Positions 58,238-64,000 of a DNA stretch of 64,000 nucleotides are shown piece by piece; position 1 is the stretch's first letter, and each line of letters begins with the position of its first letter. Source of the DNA: Polynucleobacter sp. MWH-UH2A (GTDB taxonomy: Bacteria > Pseudomonadota > Gammaproteobacteria > Burkholderiales > Burkholderiaceae); contig NZ_CP061321.1 in the NCBI RefSeq assembly GCF_018687195.1, positions 682,001 through 746,000 on the forward strand, given 5' to 3'. The notes beneath the pieces were generated by a model. It worked only from the letters and a program-made list of their open reading frames with translations, was not told the origin of the DNA and made no database searches. Position numbers and translations under genes: made by a program.

Positions 58238-60595
58238 ATGAAGCCAGAAATCCTACCTTTTGCTCCTGCTTTGCCAAGCCACTGGCAAGCCATTTTGAGG
58301 GGTGAAAAATCGCCTATTCGGTCCGAAGAAGCCTTGTTGGCATGGGTTGAACTCGATTTAGATGCGGATCTGCGTTTTAACAAAAGCCTGTTGGTGCTGA
58401 CAGATCGGCTTTTAATTTGGACTGATGGGCAGCATTTTGAGTCTTGGGCGGTTGATGCAGAAGAGCGCTTACTTCATGGCGATCATGCAGGCGTAGGTCA
58501 TTTAAGGCTCGAGTTAGCCGATAGTTTGAAAAGGATTTGGTATTTCACACTAGCAGTGAATCCACAAGTGTTGCGTCTTCAATCTGCTTTCAGAAAGTTG
58601 ACTCAAGGTAGTCAGCAAAGTGAGGGTGAGCTAAGCGAGTATGACAAGCAAGTTTGTCCGGCTTGTTTAAGTCCCAAACCTGCAAACTCCGATGTTTGTC
58701 CTACCTGCGATCCAGAAGACGATAAACCTCCTTCAACTTGGACCTTATTTAAGCTCTGGCGTTTTGCTAAGCCTTATAAAAATCAGTTGTTACTGGGGTT
58801 TGTATTAACGCTGCTCTCTACTGGTGCAACTTTAATACCGCCGTATCTCACAATGCCATTGATGGATCACGTATTGATTCCATATGAGAAGGGCAATCCA
58901 ATTGATTTTCATTTGGCAAGCATGTATTTGTTGGCCCTATTTGGTGCTGCAATAGTTGCTTGGGGTCTGGGTTGGTGGAAGACTTACTTACTTGCATTGG
59001 TTAGTGAACGTATTGGCGCAGACCTTCGCAATACTACTTTTGAACACTTGCTAAAACTCTCGCTTGAGTACTTTGGAGGCAAGCGTACTGGCGACTTAAT
59101 TGCCCGCATTGGCGCTGAAACAGATCGCATCTGCGTCTTCCTTTCCCTTTACGCGCTTGACTTTGCGACCGATGTACTCATGATCACGATGACCGCAGCG
59201 ATCTTGGTCTCAATTGATCCTTTGCTGGCATTGGTTACTCTAGCGCCGCTGCCATTTATTGTTTGGATGATTCATGTGGTGCGCGACAAGTTGCGTTTTG
59301 GTTTCGAAAAGATCGATCGTATTTGGTCTGAAGTCACCAATATTTTGGCTGACACAATTCCAGGAATTCGCGTGGTCAAAGCGTTTGCGCAAGAAGATCG
59401 TGAACTCAAACGTTTCGTAGATTCCAATAAGCACAATTTACAAATCAATGATCGCGTCAATCGCGTTTGGGGTTTGTTTTCTCCTACGGTGACGTTGTTG
59501 ACTGAAACGGGTTTATTGGTCGTATGGGGCTTTGGTATTTGGCAAGTAGCACATCAAAAAGTGACAGTGGGTGTCTTGATTGCCTTCCTTGCGTACATTG
59601 GCCGTTTCTATGTACGTTTGGATTCTATGAGCCGCATTGTTTCCCATACCCAAAAAGCGGCTGCTGGTGCAAAGCGTATCTTTGACATTCTGGATCATGT
59701 ATCAAGCGTTCCCGAGCCGATCAATCCTGCGCCTTTAGGTCCTGTTCAAGGCCGAATCACGATGCGTGGAGTGGGCTTCCGGTATGGCAACCGTGCCGTA
59801 TCGAAAGGAATTGATCTGGAGATTGCTCCTGGCGAGATGGTCGGCTTGGTGGGCCATAGCGGTTCAGGTAAGAGCACCTTGGTGAACTTGATCTGTCGTT
59901 TTTATGACGTTAGCTCTGGCTCTATCGCATTAGATGGGCGCGATATTCGCAGTATTGGTATTGCTGACTATCGCAAGCGTATTGGTCTCGTGTTGCAAGA
60001 GCCATTTTTATTCTTTGGAACAATTGCAGAGAACATTGCATACGGCAAGCCTGATGCAACTCGACAAGAAATTATTGAAGCTGCTCGCGCTGCACATGCC
60101 CACGAATTTATTCTACGTCTGCCACTTGGCTATGACTCACTAGTAGGCGAACGCGGTCAGTCGCTTTCCGGTGGTGAGCGCCAACGTATTTCAATCGCCA
60201 GGGCATTACTGATTAATCCAAGCATCTTGATCTTGGATGAAGCTACCTCATCAGTTGACACCACTACCGAAAAAGAAATTCAGCGGGCCTTGGATAACCT
60301 AGTTAAGGGACGCACAACCATCGCCATTGCGCACCGTCTATCTACCTTGAGAAAGGCTGATCGCCTGGTGGTGCTTGATAAAGGCGAGATTGTGGAGATT
60401 GGCTCTCACGAGCAGTTGATGGAGGCGCAAGGCGCTTATTACACCTTGTACCAAGCACAGTTGCGCCATGCTGCAGAGTTGGTTGAGGGCGGTGCAATCG
60501 GTGAAAGTTTGGAAGAGACTGCAGAAGAAAAACAAGCAGAAAGACAAGAAGAATCCTTGCAAGTCATCGCGAAAAATATTGGGGGAGGGGTATGA
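58238..60595 (+). CDS. Cyanophycin-associated ABC transporter (fused permease-ATPase)
   Basis: A half-size ABC exporter with an extra N-terminal region, about 785 residues from the ATG at 58238 (a TTG at 58211 is also open). Residues 1-130 form a beta-rich domain (LLVLTDRLLIW...WYFTLAVNPQVLRLQ) resembling a bacterial PH domain, followed by a zinc-ribbon-like CPACLSPKPANSDVCPTC near 140-157. Then come six helices and the ATPase: Walker A VGHSGSGKSTLV, signature LSGGERQRIS, Walker B ILILDEATSSVD. It is divergent from cphA'-cphA and coupled to the DUF1854 gene. I recall the pair as cyanophycin-associated; the cargo is unknown. Confidence 0.9.
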   Translation: MKPEILPFAPALPSHWQAILRGEKSPIRSEEALLAWVELDLDADLRFNKSLLVLTDRLLIWTDGQHFESWAVDAEERLLHGDHAGVGHLRLELADSLKRIWYFTLAVNPQVLRLQSAFRKLTQGSQQSEGELSEYDKQVCPACLSPKPANSDVCPTCDPEDDKPPSTWTLFKLWRFAKPYKNQLLLGFVLTLLSTGATLIPPYLTMPLMDHVLIPYEKGNPIDFHLASMYLLALFGAAIVAWGLGWWKTYLLALVSERIGADLRNTTFEHLLKLSLEYFGGKRTGDLIARIGAETDRICVFLSLYALDFATDVLMITMTAAILVSIDPLLALVTLAPLPFIVWMIHVVRDKLRFGFEKIDRIWSEVTNILADTIPGIRVVKAFAQEDRELKRFVDSNKHNLQINDRVNRVWGLFSPTVTLLTETGLLVVWGFGIWQVAHQKVTVGVLIAFLAYIGRFYVRLDSMSRIVSHTQKAAAGAKRIFDILDHVSSVPEPINPAPLGPVQGRITMRGVGFRYGNRAVSKGIDLEIAPGEMVGLVGHSGSGKSTLVNLICRFYDVSSGSIALDGRDIRSIGIADYRKRIGLVLQEPFLFFGTIAENIAYGKPDATRQEIIEAARAAHAHEFILRLPLGYDSLVGERGQSLSGGERQRISIARALLINPSILILDEATSSVDTTTEKEIQRALDNLVKGRTTIAIAHRLSTLRKADRLVVLDKGEIVEIGSHEQLMEAQGAYYTLYQAQLRHAAELVEGGAIGESLEETAEEKQAERQEESLQVIAKNIGGGV

Positions 60596-61071
60596 CGCAA
60601 CATCATCAATCCGCCAATGCATTGCATCGTGATTCGCTGGGGCGTTTAGTCTTTGTTGATGCAAAAGGGACGTCGCATATTGGCGTTCATCCAGTCAGAG
60701 CGTTTCCAATCACTGCAGCCAGTGTTGGTATTGGAATCATGAACCAATCAGGCAAAGAAGTCTGTTGGTATCCAAGCGTGACCGATATTCCAAAAGCAGA
60801 GCTAGCGCTTATTGAGGAAGAATTAGCCGCACGTGAATTTATGCCGGTGATTGAAAAAATCACCAGAGTCTCTACCTTTGCTACCCCTAGTATTTGGGAT
60901 ATTGAAACTGATCGTGGACCAACACGGATTCGATTAAAAGGCGAGGAAGATATTCGTAGAATCGCTGGAAATACACTGCTGATTGCCGATTCAAACGGCT
61001 TGCAGTTCCTAATTAAAGACTCCACCCAGCTAGACAAGACCAGCAAGAAGTTTTTAGACCGTTTCCGCTAG
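60592..61071 (+). CDS. DUF1854 protein, cyanophycin-associated
   Basis: A 159-residue protein of unknown function with the DUF1854 pattern: LGRLVFVDAKGTSHIGVHPVRAFPIT near residues 16-41, WDIETDRGPTRIRLKGEEDIRR near 102-123 and DSNGLQFLIKDSTQLDKTSKKFLDRF at the end. It is soluble, with no signal peptide. Its start overlaps the ABC transporter stop (ATGA) with a strong GGGGGAGGGG ribosome site, so the two proteins are probably made together and may interact. The motif is about translating a beta-rich fold; no catalytic residues are obvious. Confidence 0.88.
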   Translation: MTQHHQSANALHRDSLGRLVFVDAKGTSHIGVHPVRAFPITAASVGIGIMNQSGKEVCWYPSVTDIPKAELALIEEELAAREFMPVIEKITRVSTFATPSIWDIETDRGPTRIRLKGEEDIRRIAGNTLLIADSNGLQFLIKDSTQLDKTSKKFLDRFR

Positions 61072-61086
61072 AATTTATCCAATTCA

Positions 61087-61162
61087 GCCGCTTTAGCTCA
61101 GTTGGTAGAGCAGTTCATTCGTAATGAAAAGGTCGCCAGTTCGATTCCGGCAAGCGGCACCA
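61087..61162 (+). tRNA. tRNA-Thr (anticodon CGT)
   Basis: 76-nt class I cloverleaf: acceptor GCCGCTT/AAGCGGC, D-arm GCTC-AGTTGGTAGA-GC, anticodon loop TTCGTAA giving CGT, T-loop TTCGATT, CCA encoded. It decodes ACG. Two stem positions are mismatched (G27-A43 and A52-C62), but the fold is otherwise normal. It starts 15 bases after the DUF1854 gene. Confidence 0.95.
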
Positions 61163-61222
61163 TTGGTCTTCCTGAAGGAACTCAGTTTGAAGTTTTGCCG
61201 AGGCCTTTAATCTTTTGGTCGC

Positions 61223-61819
61223 TTAAAGATTCTTCAATATTTCAGTTTTCTTGGCGTCATACTCCTCTTGAGTAATCAAGTTTTTCTTGAGCATGGTATT
61301 TAGGTCCTCCAGCTTTTTAGCGGGGTTAGGGACATCACTTGCAGCCATTGGCTTGGCTCCTGGTGTAATTGCGGCTCTAGCTGGCGATGGCTTCTCGGGA
61401 GTTGTTGTTCTCACAACTGGCAATCCATCTTTTACATCTTCTTGGGCAACAACTGGGGTAGCAGGGCACTTCTTATCAATTTGCATTTGCTCTAAGCGTT
61501 CATAGCGAGCTCTTGCGGCTTTTTGTTCTGCTGTAGCAGCACCGCCAAGATCCATGAAAAACCATGGGATGCCTAACAAAAAGATACCAGTTACACCAAG
61601 CGCAGCATTGGTTCCAATCTGAGTGTTTTTGTCTCCAGCGGCGGTCTCCTGGGCTGTAACCATTTTTTGCATTTCATTGGCTATCGCATCACAAGTCTTT
61701 GTTTCATCGCCAACCTGAGCTACTGGCACTGGATTGGCAACTGAACTTGCACAACCAGTTACAAGGATCGACATCGACAGGAGAGAGATGGAGGTGATTA
61801 GCGCAATTAGTTTTTTCAT
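61223..61819 (-). CDS. SHOCT-domain lipoprotein
   Basis: About 198 residues from the ATG at 61817-61819. A lipoprotein signal peptide MKKLIALITSISLLSMSILV ends in the lipobox VTGC with Cys23. A hydrophobic segment (GVTGIFLLGIPWFFMDLGG, near 74-92) follows, then a charged region, a Pro-rich linker, and at the C-terminus a SHOCT motif (KKLEDLNTMLKKNLITQEEY, then DAKKTEIL). An in-frame stretch upstream to 61897 is not needed. Function unknown; SHOCT motifs often aid oligomerisation. It lies tail to tail with tRNA-Thr. Confidence 0.85.
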   Translation of the reverse strand: MKKLIALITSISLLSMSILVTGCASSVANPVPVAQVGDETKTCDAIANEMQKMVTAQETAAGDKNTQIGTNAALGVTGIFLLGIPWFFMDLGGAATAEQKAARARYERLEQMQIDKKCPATPVVAQEDVKDGLPVVRTTTPEKPSPARAAITPGAKPMAASDVPNPAKKLEDLNTMLKKNLITQEEYDAKKTEILKNL

Positions 61820-62010
61820 TTCAAGCTTTTTTCTTATGGATCTTAGAATTATTCTAGCCTTCGGAATTGGATAAAAATTACCCAAGCAGTAGAGCAAAAC
61901 CCTGTTAGCCTCTTTTCATTAAATGATATGAGCTAAAAAATACAATAAAAACAGATACTTATCGTGTTTTCTAGGCCTTTAGCCCCCATTCTTGAGTTCC
62001 TGCCTGTTTG

Positions 62011-62039
62011 TTGCATCGCAATAATATTAGGGTTATACT
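62011..62039 (+). promoter_or_regulatory. Sigma-70-type promoter of the 35-residue gene
   Basis: TTGCAT (62011-62016), 17-base spacer, TATACT (62034-62039). A 7-bp inverted repeat AGGGTTA/TAACCCT (62029-62035 and 62048-62054) overlaps the -10 element and the presumed start site, a possible operator. Confidence 0.7.
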
Positions 62040-62067
62040 CTAGGTACTAACCCTTAAGGAGATTCAA

Positions 62068-62175
62068 ATGACTGTACTGTTGAATATGATTAACCAGCTT
62101 TTTACAGAAAGCACAACTAGCCAAGAGCAGGCTCCTCGTCACTATGATTTTGACGGCGCTTATCGCGGCATGTAA
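62068..62175 (+). CDS. Small protein of 35 residues, unknown function
   Basis: Starts at an ATG with TTAAGGAG eight bases upstream and encodes MTVLLNMINQLFTESTTS followed by QEQAPRHYDFDGAYRGM. It has a short amphipathic N-terminal half and a C-terminal half ending in Tyr-Arg-Gly-Met. It has its own strong promoter and a good terminator 19 bases after the stop, which argues that it is a real, well-expressed monocistronic gene. I do not recognise the family. There is no signal peptide or membrane helix of normal length. It sits immediately upstream of the OxlT-type gene, but has a separate transcript. Confidence 0.75.
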   Translation: MTVLLNMINQLFTESTTSQEQAPRHYDFDGAYRGM

Positions 62176-62193
62176 TTTAAAAATTACGCAATT

Positions 62194-62222
62194 AAAAAGG
62201 CCACCTTCGGGTGGCTTTTTTA
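62194..62222 (+). terminator. Rho-independent terminator after the 35-residue gene
   Basis: AAAAAGGCCACC and GGTGGCTTTTTT enclose a stable TTCG tetraloop, with a T-run at the end (one G is bulged). It separates the small gene from the oxlT promoter. Confidence 0.93.
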
Positions 62223-62333
62223 TTGAAAATTTCCACCCGCATCCTTAGGTTAAATCGGCAAACTAACCCCTAATACCCCTTATTTTTAAAAGGATTTAAG
62301 GAGGGTAATCACTAGTGGGGTTTTGGGGGAATC

Positions 62334-62375
62334 TTGATTAACGTCAAGATTAACTTTAACCAAATGCTTAAAAAT
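62334..62375 (+). promoter_or_regulatory. FNR-like operator and -10-like element of the OxlT gene
   Basis: TTGAT-TAAC-GTCAA at 62334-62347 matches the operator before oxc at nine of ten half-site positions. A weaker -10-like AAAAAT lies at 62370-62375, the same distance (29.5 bases from the palindrome centre) as in the oxc promoter. A start near 62382 would put the operator at -41.5 and give a 58-base leader. Confidence 0.6.
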
Positions 62376-62439
62376 CACGTAACCCTTTTATTTAGGGTGA
62401 TTTTTTAAGAATTTACAAAAGCATAAATAGGAGATTTAG

Positions 62440-63702
62440 ATGAGCGGTACGCAAACTACTGGGCCAATTGGAGGCCGTTGGTTTCAGCTACTAATCGGCA
62501 TTATTTGTATGTCGATGATTGCAAACTTGCAGTACGGTTGGACCTTGTTTGTAAACCCAATTGATGCCAAATTTGGCTGGGGTCGTGCAGCGATTCAAGT
62601 TGCGTTTACGATTTTCGTATTGACTGAAACTTGGTTGGTGCCTATCGAAGGTTACCTCGTTGATAAATTTGGCCCACGTCCAGTAGTGTTTGGCGGCGGC
62701 ATCTTGTGCGGTCTTGGCTGGATGATGAATGCTCATGCTGAGACATTAACAATGCTCTACACAGCAGCTGCTGTGAGCGGTGTTGGTGCTGGTGCTGTTT
62801 ATGGCACATGCGTTGGTAATGCATTGAAATGGTTCCCAGATCGTCGTGGTTTGGCTGCTGGCATGACTGCAGCAGGCTTTGGTGCTGGTTCTGCATTGAC
62901 TGTGATTCCAATTGCAAACATGATTGCAAACCAAGGCTACCAAGATGCGTTCTGGTATTTCGGTATTGGTCAGGGTGTGATCGTAGTAGTTCTTAGCTTG
63001 TTGCTCTCTAAGCCAATTAAGAGCGCTATTACTAGTGCAAAAGCAGCGGTTGTACAGACACGCAAAGACTTCCGTCCAATGGAAATGGTGAAGCAGCCAG
63101 TGTTCTGGATCATGTACATCATGTTTGTGATGGTTGCCGCTGGTGGCTTGATGGCTACTGCACAGTTGGGTCCAATTGCTAAAGACTTCCAAATCGCTGG
63201 CGTAACTGTGAGCTTGATGGGTCTGGCATTGCCTGCTTTGACATTCGCTTTGACAGTTGACCGTGTATTGAACGGCTTAACTCGTCCTTTCTTTGGTTGG
63301 GTATCTGACAAGATTGGTCGCGAGCAAACCATGACTCTGTGCTTCACATTTGAGTGCTTGGGTATTCTTGGCTTGTACTACCTCGGTCGTGATCCAGTCA
63401 TGTTTGTTCTGTTGACTGGTTTAGTGTTCTTTGCATGGGGCGAGATCTATAGCTTGTTCCCATCAACCAACGCAGACACATTCGGTTCAACCTACGCTGC
63501 TGGTAACGCAGGATTACTTTACACAGCAAAAGGAACTGCATCTTTGCTCGTTCCATTGTCTAGCGTACTGGTAACTGCTACTGGTGGTTGGGAAGCGGTT
63601 TTCTGGGTTGCTAGTTTCTTGAACGGAACTGCTGCAATCTTGGCTTGGTTTGTATTGCGCCCAATGCGTCGCAAGCTCATCGAGCGTTCAGCTAATATGT
63701 AA
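62440..63702 (+). CDS. oxlT: MFS transporter, oxalate/formate antiporter type
   Basis: Major-facilitator protein of 420 residues and twelve helices, matching the OxlT/OFA family: NLQYGWTLFVNPIDAKFGWGRAAIQVAFTIFVLTETWLVP near 28-67, GLGWMMNAHAETLTMLY, YGTCVGNALKWFPDRRGLAAGMTAAGFGAGSAL near 120-152 and GWVSDKIGREQTM near 285. It would exchange oxalate for formate, which both feeds Frc/Oxc and generates proton-motive force. A TAGGAGA ribosome site precedes the ATG. It shares the biased GGT/GCT/CGT codon use of oxc and frc and the FNR-like operator. Other organic-anion substrates are possible for the family. Confidence 0.85.
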   Translation: MSGTQTTGPIGGRWFQLLIGIICMSMIANLQYGWTLFVNPIDAKFGWGRAAIQVAFTIFVLTETWLVPIEGYLVDKFGPRPVVFGGGILCGLGWMMNAHAETLTMLYTAAAVSGVGAGAVYGTCVGNALKWFPDRRGLAAGMTAAGFGAGSALTVIPIANMIANQGYQDAFWYFGIGQGVIVVVLSLLLSKPIKSAITSAKAAVVQTRKDFRPMEMVKQPVFWIMYIMFVMVAAGGLMATAQLGPIAKDFQIAGVTVSLMGLALPALTFALTVDRVLNGLTRPFFGWVSDKIGREQTMTLCFTFECLGILGLYYLGRDPVMFVLLTGLVFFAWGEIYSLFPSTNADTFGSTYAAGNAGLLYTAKGTASLLVPLSSVLVTATGGWEAVFWVASFLNGTAAILAWFVLRPMRRKLIERSANM

Positions 63703-63722
63703 TTTGGTTCATATACCAACAG

Positions 63723-63746
63723 AAAGGGGTCTTCGGACCCCTTTTT
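63723..63746 (+). terminator. Rho-independent terminator after oxlT
   Basis: AAAGGGGTC (63723-63731), TTCG loop, GACCCCTTT (63736-63744) followed by T residues; 20 bases after the stop. Confidence 0.94.
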
Positions 63747-63828
63747 ATTTGTCCAAAATATGAGATAAGAGTTAGAGAAGGGGGGCAAGTGCTTGTTGGT
63801 TGCTTGGATCAGATAAAATCCTTCCATC

Positions 63829-64000
63829 ATGAATTTCCATAAAAACCGCCTCATTCACTGGATTGCCGCTTTGGCAATTGCAATGAGCGCGCTTGCACCA
63901 GCGGTTTCGCAAGCGGTGTCACTTGCAAAGGGTGGTCATGGTTTTGCTATGGAGATTTGTTCGGTTGATGGTAGCAAGATGCAAGTTGACGTTCAGCTGG
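63829..64000 (+). CDS. DUF2946-family secreted or membrane-anchored protein (partial)
   Basis: The window ends after 57 codons. The N-terminus MNFHKNRLIHWIAALAIAMS followed by ALAPAVSQA is a signal peptide or membrane helix. It is followed by KGGHGFAMEICSVDGSKMQV, the Cys-containing opening of DUF2946 proteins. Some of these lie in copper-handling gene clusters. The rest of the gene, and any partners, are outside the window. Confidence 0.7.
   Translation, partial: MNFHKNRLIHWIAALAIAMSALAPAVSQAVSLAKGGHGFAMEICSVDGSKMQVDVQL

Overview
The window looks like chromosomal DNA of a free-living freshwater betaproteobacterium of the Polynucleobacter type (Burkholderiaceae). The evidence is moderate GC, dense coding, Burkholderiales gene neighbourhoods (mcd/matB malonate genes, paired cyanophycin synthetases with a DUF1854 protein, a DUF3460 protein next to scpA, 6S RNA beside zapA), and the absence of insertion sequences, prophage or CRISPR. 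This assignment comes from protein character and gene order, not from a database search.

Layout. Bases 1-7194 (mostly minus strand): nadD (cut by the window edge), hemF, purD, a YebC-family regulator, tRNA-Leu(CAA), a CysB-type regulator, and lptG/lptF. 7378-14323 (plus): pepA-holC-lgt, then a malonate group of malonyl-CoA decarboxylase, a Bug-type periplasmic binding protein and malonyl-CoA synthetase. 14338-18500 (minus): a TauE/SafE permease, 6S RNA overlapping the end of zapA, a small coiled-coil protein, and a BtuB-like receptor behind a cobalamin riboswitch. 18594-25292 (plus): an oxalate/formyl-CoA region with a Crp/Fnr regulator, oxalyl-CoA decarboxylase, formyl-CoA transferase, a stand-alone PAS protein, a second CoA-transferase and a formyl-THF hydrolase-like protein. 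25309-28975 (minus): panC, scpA, a DUF3460 protein and metG. 29120-33770 (plus): fdhD, dcd, and a Kir-type potassium channel whose stop overlaps a large Orn/Lys/Arg decarboxylase. 33881-37557: an antitoxin-like remnant, TRAP membrane subunits and argH. 37601-45998: hemC-hemD, ubiC, an RhlE-type helicase, a LysE exporter, an aldehyde dehydrogenase, msrA, pdxH and tcdA. 46256-53178: amino-acid permease plus alanine dehydrogenase, a GDT1-type cation transporter, pepN and fbp. 53271-61071: cphA and cphA' facing a divergent ABC transporter and a DUF1854 protein. 61087-64000: tRNA-Thr(CGT), a SHOCT lipoprotein, a 35-residue protein with its own promoter and terminator, an OxlT-type oxalate/formate antiporter, and the start of a DUF2946 protein.

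How the genes work together. The main observation is a probable oxalate regulon split across the window. An FNR-like palindrome, TTGAY-N4-GTCAA, occurs in front of oxc (19261) and again in front of the OxlT-type antiporter (62334), about 43 kb away. In both places it sits the same distance from a -10-like hexamer, as in a class II Crp/Fnr promoter. The Crp/Fnr protein beside oxc carries the E-x-x-S-R recognition helix expected for such a site. The antiporter would import oxalate, Frc and Oxc would turn it into formyl-CoA and formate, and FdhD supports the formate dehydrogenase that would oxidise formate. The second system of interest is the cyanophycin block: two synthetases, one without the C-terminal ligase domain, divergent from an ABC exporter with an unusual N-terminal domain and its DUF1854 partner. 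The role of those two partners is not established as far as I know.

Non-coding stretches. The longest gene-free gap, about 440 bases between the btuB-like gene and the Crp/Fnr gene, is mostly the cobalamin riboswitch. The 308-base gap between yebC and cysB holds tRNA-Leu and its promoter. The other gaps are under 300 bases. I see no recognisable element in 45999-46255 (promoter region of the permease) or 61820-62010.
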